This document shows positions 32,166-43,056 of a DNA stretch of 64,000 nt, piece after piece. The stretch is taken from contig MPNW01000168.1 of NCBI GenBank assembly GCA_011800805.1, positions 64,697-128,696 on the forward strand, written 5' to 3'. Each line of letters begins with the position of its first letter. Positions within the stretch are counted from its first letter, which is position 1. The position numbers and the translations under genes are program-made. A model generated the notes under the pieces. The model saw only the letters and a program-made list of their open reading frames with translations, was not told the DNA's origin and made no database searches. Source of the DNA: Hirudo medicinalis (Eukaryota; Annelida; Clitellata; Hirudinida; Hirudinidae).

Positions 32166-33471
32166 TTCAACACTATGCCGATATATTTAGAAGGTTAAAG
32201 TGGCTCGTGAAGTTAATGCAGGACGCCAACTTCTGGCTATAAATCAAATCGAAAACCTTTTCCTGCTGACCAAGAAATATTGATTGCAAATAATTAATAA
32301 CTGCTGATGATATGTACTGTGGATTGTCGCCTAAAGATGCACGAGTTCTCGCCTACCAGTGTGCTGCTAGATTTAATGTGAAATTTCTTCATCAATGGCT
32401 AACTCTTGCTGGTGAAGATTGGCTTTCTGGCTTTATTTTGCGAAATCCCGTACTCTCTATACGAACACCAGAAGCCACGAGCTCGGCCAGAGCCACAAGT
32501 TTTAATGAAAAATCATAGCCAGTTCAAATGATATAATAACAAAAATTGCCTAGCCCATTAAATGCAGCTGGAACTAAGCGAGTCAGCAAGCAGACAACAT
32601 TAAATTAGAAGATCCAGTTTCATTTTCTGGCTATAATTTGAAAGCTTGAAATGCATATTCTCAAATTTAAAATTTAATGTTTTGTCTTTTTTATTACAAT
32701 TTAATTAAACCAAATCAGAAATCAACTTCAAAAATTAAAAATTACATAAAAATATGCAGCTTATTTCCTAAAAATCTAAAGTAAATAGTTAACAGTTAAA
32801 TAGACAAAGTAGTTTCAGTACTGGGGTTGGTTGCGACACTTGCAATACTTCATTTGAACAAGCCACTGTGGACACATTTTTTTGATATAGAGAATTTTAC
32901 TAAAGCTTAATTTGGTGCCAAGATATAAAGCTTTAATATGGGCTATAATCATTTTGATTTAATCCATAAATAAAAATATGCGGCAACAAAATTCATATTT
33001 GAGGTAACCAATCCGGGTCTCCCCTACCCATATCTGGTTATGTTTAATTTCCTTATCGTTTGTCATTCAAAATTTATGAATAATATTACCACGAATCGTT
33101 ACCAATTCTAGTTTGTTGAAGATAGTTAGTCTCATTAGTCTAAACTTAATCTTTGATTTCTTAGCGGTCACTAGATCTTTTTGTAAAATGCACATAATAT
33201 TTAATTATGGAAACATAACAATCAAATATGATGTTATTTTGTACTACTGTCATTTCTTGTTTAAAAATAAAACTAACCCCAATTATATATGTATATAAAT
33301 AATCTTTTTAACTTTTGTTTACAATTTTGTTAATGGGCTCCTCTTCTGTAATTCAAACTGTGGGACAAAAGCAGTAATCAACTTTGGTTAATCTTAGTAA
33401 ATAAACACTTTGCCTTTCAAAGTAAACTAGGTTGAAGATTGGTGAAGGGGATTAATTTATCGCAGACTGAC
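32166..33471. other. Intergenic upstream of ACTL6
   Basis: AT-rich sequence between the LINE remnant and the ACTL6 start codon. Nothing recognised; the ACTL6 promoter should be in the last few hundred bases. Confidence 0.5.
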
Positions 33472-36400
33472 ATGAGCACAGGAATTTACGGAGGAGGTTG
33501 GATTTTGTTGTGAGGATTACCCTTTGCGATATAATTTAATTCGTGAATGTTTGGCAGATGAGGTGGGAGCCATCGTGCTCGATCTTGGATCTCACTCCGT
33601 GAGGGGTGGATTTGCTGGTGAAGACATGCCAAAAGTTAGTTCTAAAAACACAAAGTCTTAAAATTCTACCATAAAAGATAATATCGTTAGTTAGATCATG
33701 ATTTGAGTTGCTCTATAACAAAGGAAGTTTGCTATATTTTTAAAATAAATGTATTTTACCAATCAACAACTTTCTGGGAAGATCTCTTTATCTATCATAA
33801 TCTACTCACATACTATTTCTTGTTAAGAACTTGTGAATACTTTACAACACATGAACATCTATGTAATTTTGTAGTTAATCAGTTAATTGATTACTTGAAT
33901 TGAATGTTTTGCTTGTTTTGAATTTTTGAAATTGAGTTGCCTAAAGATTTCTTTATTGTTTATTATTCTCACAAATTAATACTGCTTCAACTATTTAAAG
34001 TTAGCAAAAAAATGTAGAATTTTAATTATAAAAATATTCATTTAATAATTACCACCTTTTAAATTAATATACGGCACTGCAATTGCTTTAAAATTACAGG
34101 CCGATTTTAGAACAACTGTTGGAGTATTGGCGAGCTCTGAAGAAATGTCAGAAAATGGTGCCTTCACTAAATGTTACATTGATACAGTAGCAACGAAAGT
34201 GCCTAGGAAGTCAATGGAAATGGTTAACTTTCTTGAAGATGGATCAAGTTTGTATGCATTTTGAATCAATTAATCACCAATTGATCAAATATTATAAAAA
34301 TATTATAAAAATCATAGCAAGGGCCAATTGCCCCTCGCCGAAACCGATGACAAATTGTTATTATCAATCTCTATCCTTTTAATATTCTTTATTTGTTATT
34401 TAAAAAAGCTTACCATTATCCCTAGCATCATGTTTGCTTTCTTGACCTGTGAAAGGATTCTTTGAATTTTAAATCTGAGTCTAAAATAATTCCAAGGTCC
34501 GTAAAAGAGTCATAAACTGGAATTTCGTATTTTGCTCCATCTAGGTCTGATAACTGGTATTTATGTAAATGGTGTCCTCCCCCTACATGTAATGCACAGC
34601 ATTTATTCATAATCACTTTCATTTGCCATCTGTTGAACCAATCAATTACATTATCCACATCTACCTGTAATTTGATGCAGTCCTCCTCTTCGCTAATAAC
34701 TATATATTTTCGAATCATCTGCAAACAAGAACAAGTTTTCACAAACTGTGTAGATGTCATTGATATATCAGAAACAACAATGATATGATTTCAAATTGAT
34801 TTTAGTTGAAGACTGGGATATATTTGAGAAGGTAGTAGAGTACTTTTATGGGAGTTACATCAAGTCGACACCTGATCAGCACCCCCTCTTGATGTCTGAA
34901 CCACCCGTATGTTTCTCTTTTAGGAAACATGCAAATATTTGCATGGCTTATTCCTTATTAACTTTTTATTATAGTGGAATGCAAGGGACAAAAGAGAGAA
35001 GTTGACTGAATTATTATTTGAGAAATACAACATACCTGCCTTCTACCTCTGCAAAAATGCCGTTCTATCTGCGTTAGTACTATAATTGTGGAAAAGCAAT
35101 TTGACTCCTCATTCAAGTTTTAATCCATAATAAGGAACTTCTGTGGAAATTACCCAAACTTTCTTATGCTAGTGAATCAGCACCTTGCTTGTTACCTTTG
35201 AAATTACATTAAAATGTGTAATTGAGATAATCATGTGGAATTCCAGATTCTCCCATGGTAGATCAACAGCCCTTATGCTTGATAGTGGTGCTACTCATAC
35301 CAGTGCTGTGCCAGTCTACGATGGGCACGTTGTACAACAGGGTTGGTACTCTAACCATTCAAATTTTTAAGACTATTTGATGATCATAATTTCTTGGCTT
35401 TTTTTGATTGATATTTTATTACTTTATATAAGTGATTTCTTGTGATAATTACTTGTATCACATGATTACCAATTCCAGCTGTAACAAGGACTCCTCTTGG
35501 AGGAAATTTCATTGTTGAAGAATGTAAATATTTTCTGGAGCAAGAGAATATAGAAGTTGTTCCACAATATTTGATCTCTGCAAAGGTGATCTGATAATTA
35601 ATGTAATTTAAGGACCACTTGTTAATTCTTAAGTTTTGGCATAGTAATGTTCACAATCCAAGGATGGATTCATTTGAAATATGCTATCTATTGCAAATAA
35701 CCAACAATTTTATGATAACATTAAATACTGAGGTTATTGGTTGAGCATGTCCTCTGCAACATGTAGTATTACTTGTGTAAAAACATCCTTACTGAAAAAT
35801 TGTCTGAGTATATTGATGTAATATATATATAATAATTTTTATATACGATATAAAATTATAAGTACAAAACACCGGGGTCAAGGATGATTTGCTTCATTAC
35901 ATACGGACCTTACTCATACTGTAAATAATTTTTAGGATATTGTTCCTGAGGGTGTGAAGCCATCTTACAAGACCAAGGAGCACCTAATAGATGAGGTCCA
36001 CCCATCCTTTCATCAATCATCTGTGGATGATGTAGTCCAAGACTTTGCCCAAACAGTTCTGCAAGTTTCAGACAACAATTATGATGAAGAGATTGAATCC
36101 CTAGAGACAATGCAACCAGTTTTCTATGAATTCCCCAGCGGTTTTAATAGGAAGTTTGGCCTAGAAAGATTCAGAATAGCAGAGGGTCTCTTTGATCCTC
36201 CATTCATAAAAGTCAGTATTTATCTGAGTGAAATGCTTAATTCACTGTAGGCTGACCAGTCAAAACCTTTTCAGAGTCAAAATAATACCTCTACTCAAAG
36301 CATAAGTCAGATCATTACCTCAGCTGTTGCTAAGACTGATATCGACATCAGACCAGTGAGTTGAAATCACAGCTCCATCATAAAAATATTGTTATAACCC

Positions 36401-37108
36401 TGGTGCACAATTAAGTTAAATAATTAGATAATTAAATTTATATTGTTCCAAGGAAATATTCAATATCTTTTGATACTTAGTCGTCAGTTTCATAATAGCG
36501 CGAAAGCAGCCGAGACAGTCTTGAGGAACCAGAATCTCAGATACTCGACTCGATCATTCAGTTCAACTAACTGCATACTTGAGCAATAAACTTAATAGTT
36601 AACTTATTAGTTTCTGAACCCCTGGTTATTTCAATATCATAATTCTATTTTACAAAACATCCAAAATTTTGTACAGAGTCTCTACAGTAGTGTCATTGTG
36701 GTTGGTGGGAATTCCCTGCTTAATGGTTTCTCTGACAGACTGCTAACTGATCTTACCAACAAACTTCCAGCTGTAAGTCCTCCTTAATCACAATAAAAAA
36801 TTTTTATTATTAATAAATCATACACTTCAGAGTATGAAGCTCAAAGTCAATGCTTCACAAATCAATGTCGAGAGAAGATTCAGCTCATGGATTGGTGGAT
36901 CCATCCTTGCCTCATTGGTCGGTTTAAAGCTACATAAGATAATATGTGCTCAAAAAGTTTTATTTTGACAAGTAAAATATATTAATCGGCCAGTTGCACA
37001 GGGGTATGATATGCTTCGTATTTGCAGGGTTCGTTTCAGCAGCTTTGGATTTCAAAACAAGAGTACGAAGAATCGGGAAAAACTTGCATCGAATGGAAAT
37101 GTCCTTAA
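33472..37108 (+). CDS. ACTL6A: Actin-related protein ACTL6/BAF53 (Arp4-type)
   Basis: Nuclear actin-related subunit of SWI/SNF (BAF), INO80 and NuA4/TIP60-type complexes, normally paired with nuclear actin. Twelve exons (33472-33496, 33558-33634, 34100-34247, 34806-34906, 34975-35072, 35247-35341, 35479-35585, 35936-36211, 36251-36355, 36677-36772, 36831-36917, 37028-37108) join with consistent phases into 431 residues, against 429 in human ACTL6A. It starts '[19 protein letters not shown]'. Diagnostic blocks are '[19 protein letters not shown]', '[17 protein letters not shown]', '[20 protein letters not shown]', 'FDPPFIK', '[20 protein letters not shown]' and the C-terminal '[19 protein letters not shown]' motif typical of BAF53. 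Whether it corresponds to vertebrate 6A or 6B is not meaningful in an invertebrate. One intron is only 39 nt (36212-36250), and the third intron holds an antisense LINE scrap. The gene converges on GEN1. Confidence 0.95.
34430..34770 (-). mobile_element. Antisense LINE fragment in an ACTL6 intron
   Basis: The minus-strand frame encodes '[19 protein letters not shown]', '[20 protein letters not shown]' and '[17 protein letters not shown]'. This is the order seen just after the catalytic FADD box of CR1/Jockey-like reverse transcriptases: 'LQ.DLD.L..W...W.M.FN..KC' then 'V..KDLG..ID..L.F..H'. It lies wholly within the ACTL6 intron 34248-34805, opposite in direction to the gene. Its sequence is clearly different from the 30-32-kb element, so it belongs to another LINE lineage. 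Confidence 0.8.
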
Positions 37109-37197
37109 TACAAAAATAACTGTGTAATAACTGTGGCAAAGGGAAACAACACAAATATTATCAGATTTTTTTTTAACAAACATGATTTTCCCTTGGA

Positions 37198-37203
37198 AAT
37201 AAA
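37198..37203 (+). promoter_or_regulatory. Candidate poly(A) signal of ACTL6
   Basis: AATAAA, 90 bp past the ACTL6 stop and immediately before the last codon of GEN1 on the other strand. Cleavage 10-30 nt downstream would place the ACTL6 3' end inside the GEN1 coding exon. A minus-strand AATAAA for GEN1 lies at 36959-36964, inside the last ACTL6 intron. Confidence 0.5.
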
Positions 37204-37205
37204 GT

Positions 37206-40028
37206 TTAACTCTTCCCCATTTTGAGCTTCAACCTTTCTAATAGTGGCAGTTCAACCTCAAATGAGTCATTCAAAAACTGAAATTTGTCTTGTGGTTTTG
37301 CAGGTGTCATTATGATCTCAATTTTGTGTTGAGGTGTGAGAATACTTTTGTGCATTTGAGCTGCCATGGGAGTTTGATAAATGGAAAAATCCAACAAGGA
37401 AGTTTCAATTTCAAAATTCCCAAAAGCATCTTTGTCCAAAGAGGTACTTAGGTGGGATGTTTGGTTTGCATCAGCTCCGTTGGATGGGGGAGAAGGCACA
37501 TATGATAATCTTGTTGGTGTCTCTGGAGTTACAGATTCTTTTGAATTACTTTTGATTACCTTTTTCTTGTGGCAACCAATATCTTGTTGTGAAATTTGAA
37601 GCTTTAATCTCTCTTTGAGAGGGATATATTCACACAAAGTTTTATCCAACTGTTCTTTGCTGGATGATTTGATAACATCATTTTCAAGTACATGGTTTAT
37701 GTCATTTTCTTTTGATTCACATGCAGGTTCATTCCTCCATTTCCTCTGGATGTTAGGAACTTCTTTGACTATCACTTGCTTTTTTGTTGTAACTTTCTTT
37801 TCACTGATAACCACATTGTTAAGTAACTCATCCAGTCCTGACAGATCTTTGCTGATATCCTTTTTAGTACTCTGAGTTTTAGTAGACCTCTTAGATGCTA
37901 ATAATGCTGATAATAAAAATTACATTAAGAAAATTAACTATAAAAGTTGTTTAGGTGATGGGTTGTCATTCACTCACTCTTTTGTTTCTGACCCTTGCTG
38001 GCCTCATATTGCTCAACTAATAATGGAAAAGCAAGTTGGAACAGTTTCTGATCTTCAAAAGTCACATAAAATTCATCTTTTGTATAAATATCATAATCTG
38101 CACAAAAAATTTACCAAATCTTATTATTTTAATACTTGTAGAAAGCTAAAGTTTGTGTTGATTGTTAGAGCTGTGTGAATTATTTGACAGATTAGATCAA
38201 TGAGCTACATTCCTGCATGATGGTAATAGCAACAGTTGCAAGTCACACTTGCAACCCAGCCTGCACTGCAGGGAAGAGGTGCAAAAGGTCAGGTGATTGC
38301 AGTGCCTTCATTCCCAATTGTAAGGCACTTAAAAAGTACAGATATAAGCAGCTTACCAAGCTTATGCCACTGCACTTCGTAGATTGGCTCACTTTGCCTT
38401 GTCCTGCTTTTCACAATCCTTAAAAATTTAATTTGTTCTTTTAATGAATTATAATATTTTAAAATAGGATTTGAATCCCATACAATTTTGGTTTCACAGC
38501 ATTCTCAGATGGTGCCACTTGGTGATTTGTTTGGTTGATGATTTGTTTCATGTCATACAATGTCAACAATGGGATAACTTTTGATGCAGTATATTCTTCA
38601 GGCCACTCTATCTTCTCGTGCGCAAATCTCTTTACAAGGCATTCAAATTTATAGGTTCTGAGGTGAAGAATGTCACTCAATTGCATAACCAACCACAAGT
38701 CTGATGAGATTAGGACGTGACCACTCTCTCCTGACACTTGGAATTTTGTTCCTATTCACCAAGAATTCAGAGATAACCTGATAACAAACCCTATATTTCA
38801 CAATAAATTTCTACAAATATACTTAAATAACAATTCTTACTTTTTTGAAGGGGAAGTCTGGGTGAGCCAACGCCTTCTTGCAGATGACAAGCTCTATGTT
38901 ATCTGAATAATTTTGATGCAGGATTTTGTCCAGTAAGATATAAAAAAAATTTAATTACCAAAACCAGGAAGGGCTAGAGATTTGTAATTCAACAGGTTTC
39001 TGTCCATTGCAGCCCATTTATTAAACCTAAAACATTAAGACATTTTTTTAACTTGTCTTCAAGTATGTAGGAAAGGATACAAACCTCTCTATGAGTGAGT
39101 CACCATTCAAAGTCTCCAAGAACTTTCTGATGGTTTCCTTGCCACAACCTTCAACTCCTTTTGGCAAATAATCGCATCCACACAGCACTGCCAATCCAAC
39201 AAGAGTTTCTTTACTTAGTTTCAATTTTTCATTTATTTCTTTTGCATCATAAGCTTCCATGTGTGGATCCTATTGGAATAACTTAGTAATTGTAATGAAG
39301 CATTAAGTTGGAAAAATGTCTACCAGATTACCTTTTTGTCAATGCTGAAATTTCTATATACCATCCTCGCTCCATATAAAAAAGCATCTCCATCATTTGT
39401 AATGCATCCATCAACAAGCTGCAACAACATATTCAACACTTATCTATAAAATAAAAATAATTGGTTGGCAAGAGAAGCCCTCACTCCTTCAGCATTCATG
39501 TAAGCACACATTGCCTCTGCTTCTCCAGCAGCTTGTATGTATGGGAGTCCCATGCATTCCAGCATTTCACAACACTGAAAGGTAATTGCAATTTACGTAG
39601 ATCTATTACATCTAATGACAATGACAGACTTACCTCCCGATGAAGAGCATTGAATCTGGATCTTTTCACTTTTCCTCCATTGACACTTCCAAGTCGGTTT
39701 CTCATAGTATCCTGTTTAAGATCTGGTGGAACGCCTTCAACAACAATGAGTGGAATGATGCCAAACTGGAGCAAGTGGTTCACTCGAAAGAATAGATGCC
39801 TTGATTAATAGAAGTTCAGCTAGGATTATCCATAACTTTACTGCGATGAATTAAGAAATCAAAATTTAAAAACCTTAAATGAGGTTTCGCGACATGTTTT
39901 GGTAAATGAGTTTGAGCCTCCATTATCCAGATGCTTAAATCAACAGCTATAATTTGCCCATTAAGGCTTTCTATGGTAACTTCTTTTTTGACTGGCGATA
40001 GAAAAGTCCAGAGATGTTTGACACCCAT
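37206..40028 (-). CDS. GEN1: GEN1 Holliday junction resolvase (XPG/FEN1 superfamily)
   Basis: Structure-selective nuclease that cuts Holliday junctions symmetrically. Twelve exons from 40028 downward (40028-39874, 39799-39634, 39574-39485, 39418-39332, 39269-39085, 39026-38959, 38902-38841, 38777-38694, 38629-38484, 38418-38357, 38097-37978, 37906-37206) join in phase into 641 residues, against 908 in human GEN1. I chose the ATG giving 'MGVKHLWTFL', because the family starts MGV; an upstream in-frame ATG at 40067 would add 13 hydrophobic residues. Visible motifs: 'IAVDLSIWIMEAQT' (XPG-N, catalytic Asp), 'AAGEAEAMCAY' (XPG-I, paired Glu), 'CITNDGDAFLYGA' (paired Asp), 'GCDYLPKGVEGCGKETI' (helix-two-turn-helix), then 'IVKSRTRQSEPIYEVQWHKL', the chromodomain-like segment of GEN1. 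The long last exon is a diverged, probably disordered tail. The 64-nt intron 38630-38693 was placed by homology to the conserved 'RP.L...RF..EK.EWP' block. Confidence 0.93.
38235..38255. repeat. Perfect 9-bp inverted repeat in a GEN1 intron
   Basis: GTTGCAAGT and ACTTGCAAC flank a 3-base loop, forming a potential tight hairpin in the intron 38098-38356. The downstream 'CAACCCAGCCTGCACT' resembles the SINE B-box region, so the hairpin may derive from a SINE fragment. Confidence 0.4.
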
Positions 40029-43000
40029 AATGAAACAAATTAAAATTAAAGCAACTGCCACGGGCACAACGATAGCTTAAAAATAAAACAAAACGCGCTG
40101 GACAGTTAGTAAACAACTTTGTCTAAAAGTTTATCAATCAGTACTATAAATTATTTTTTAGTAGATTCAGCCAAGTTTAAAAAAAATTGAAGTTTTTCTT
40201 TAAAAAAAGGTTAGTATAAAAAAAACATAAATTAATCACAAAACAATAAATGTTTCAATGAACACACAAAAAGTTGCCGATCAACCAATTGCAATGAAAT
40301 ACATAAATGACACATCTTTGTCTAGAAATTTTAAAAGGTCATGCCATCATGATTAATCACCTAGCAGCCAAAGATACTCAGACTTCGTAAAATTTAAATG
40401 AGTAATGGGTATATTTAATCAAAGGGAGCAAAGGAAGAGAGAGAGAGAAGGAGTACCAGTGGAGCGAAGGAATATAAGTGGGAGTTCTCCACACATAAGC
40501 AGATGCTCCAACGGCCTTAATGTTGTGCGCTCCGTCTAGTGCTTTATTGCAGCATCTGTTTAGCTTCAGCGTTGAACAAGTTCTAAAGTTTAACTTCTTT
40601 CCGATGAATTTCCACCGTTCATCTTTAAAAGCCTAAAAAGTAATCGTCTTCCTACATTGCTTTACGGAGGTATCTGTTAAGTGTGACTAGAGATGTTAGT
40701 GACATGTTTTACAAATTTTATTTTGTACCCGTTGCAAATCAGCGAGAAAAATTGAAGTTTTTGCTCATGTTTATAAAAACCAAGAGCTGGTTTTCAATTA
40801 CTAATCAGATGAGACATTTATTATTGCTAAATAAATGTCGCTAATTCTTACTATTCTTAAGTTTCTTCCTAAGCTAAAGACGGTCATGGAAAAACAAGTG
40901 ATGTTTAAAATGTTTAGATCAAATTATCTTTTTGTTCTCATTCGAAAAGTTTTTCCGACATCAATAATTTAATCACTCAACGAAATTTGGGGATTTATAA
41001 TTTCATTGCACTTTACTTTATATGTATTTTAAATATTTTTATTCTTTTCAAAAAATGTTTTTAATGAATTATAAAAAAATCGACTCAAAAAAAGAACTCG
41101 TTTACAATGACGTCCAAGTCGAAATCAACAAGTGTCAAACGAGAGCCGGGAGTAAGGCAGACGAGCAAATATAAAGCCTTCAATCACTGTTAATGGACTT
41201 TTTTCAAAGTATTGAAGGAGACTCATCCGAGCGAGAAACTGCTTGATTGAGTCCAGTCTGTAAGAGAGGCGCTGCCAAAGACTGTTGGTCGCTTGATATC
41301 GCTCCATCACGCGCCAACGGGCAGAAGAAAACAGGCGTATAATATAATATACTGGACTCCTCGTACTTTCGAACATTTTTCATGAGCGCTAGTGTGCAGA
41401 TGACGCTTCTGATGTTCCAGTCATACGTGGAAGAAAAATTTCTTTTCAAGACAATTGGGGATGGACCGGTGAGTTTCGTTTCCCGGAATTTCTCCATACA
41501 GGAGTTTCCCTGTAAAGCCGGAGTTGGATTGCTGGGCCACGCGAGATGAAGAGGGTGACCCAGTCGTCAAGCATCTTTTTAATGTCACAGCAGGTCGGAG
41601 TTTCGACCGCTGGTGAGATCAATCTTCCTCTCATCACGTCCTCAAGAATGTTCTCAACCTCCACATACAACAACGACGCTCCATTACCTCCGGAGCATCC
41701 TCTTCATTAACACTGACATCATCATCGTCATCGTCAAACACGACGTCATCGAAATCACTACCGCCATCGTCACCATAACCAGTGCGCCTTCATACTTAGT
41801 TCTCGGTTGACTTCTCAATTCAGAGCAGGTTGCTCAGGTTGCTACTAAAACGTAAATAAGTCAAGCGTAAGAGACATAGCAATGTCCTCTGGTGCCTTAG
41901 AGCGGTCATTTGTTAGACATGCAAATATCGGACTTCAAATGGACTATCGACCTCTATAGACCTGCACAAGGAATTCTTTGTTCGCAGCATTACGGCCTTC
42001 TCCATATTAAGATTTATCGGCGTCAGCCTTCTTCTAAGCGCCGGAAAGTTCTTTGCAACCGTTCGAGCCAATATTTTTAAGTCTGCCCTGCGCGACTCGG
42101 ACACCGTGAGGGATTGAAGGCGATTCGACCGCTGGTAAGATCAATCGGTTAAGTAACACCGATGAATGCACTCACGTTTGAATCAATCAACGATTTGCTT
42201 CAACCGACTATTTTTACCAAATCCCTCCCCATTTACTCGGGTTGCGGAAATATCCCGATGATGATGGTGATGATGACAGGAGGAAAAGAAAAATAAAAGA
42301 ATGAAATAATTCATGAGTGACGAGACGATGACGACAAGAGAGATCAGTCTGAGATCCTGACATAAGTCATCACAGGACAAACGTATACCTTGCATAATCC
42401 TTGGCTTTACGAAGCCATTTCATGGTAACGTCATTTCTCTGGGCGATTGTTTAACACTGCGACAACGTACCGCAATATCTACTCCAACCGTGCATTTTCA
42501 AGTCCATTTTAGTTATTAAAAATTCACAATGGCATAAATGTTTCCAAATGCTAAAATATTAAAGCGGGGACAGATAAATCATTTTGTGTAAAAATATTTC
42601 AAAATTATGGTAGATACAGGCGAAAGGAAGGTATTCTTCTCAAGTTGCACGAAAGGTGATGATGTTCATTAGAGGAGGGAATTAAATTTATGTGCAACAC
42701 TTTGACACTAGTTTCGTATCTGTTCTTGAAATAAGTTTAAACAGTCGTCCATCTCAATCTATTCTTGGGACCAAATTATCTCTCGGAACTAGCAATTATT
42801 TTCGTCACATTTTTTTTACATTTTCAAATGAGCCGAGATTTTTTCTCTCCTGAAGATTTCGACGTTTTTGCGTTTCAGATATTTGTCAGATGTTCCAAGG
42901 ACCTATTCCGTGTCATACCGATGACCAGCAGTGTTAGTAACACTGCAGATTTTATTTGATGAAACAACTATTGACAGTTAATGTGTTCATATTTTTTATT

Positions 43001-43056
43001 CATGCAATTACAATCTCATTTGAAGTTTATTTTATTATTTTTTGCCATGAAAGTGA
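40029..43056. other. Intergenic region with a GC-richer block
   Basis: Between the GEN1 start (reading left) and the B4GALT start (reading right). 40.4-40.6 kb carries a GA-rich run. 41.1-42.5 kb is visibly GC-richer than the surrounding DNA and full of overlapping open frames on both strands (for example 41125-41376, 41204-41497, 41446-41673 and 41913-42104 on the minus strand), none of which matches a family I know. It may be a promoter or enhancer region, untranslated exons, or a lineage-specific gene. A 22-bp sequence with a splice-donor-like core occurs twice, at about 41597 and 42125. Confidence 0.4.

Noticed and set aside
38459..38737. Continuous 92-codon minus-strand frame in GEN1 starting at a GTG
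   Set aside because: Part of it runs through a 64-nt intron (38630-38693). The conserved 'RPNLIRLV|RFAHEKIEWP' join requires that intron to be removed.
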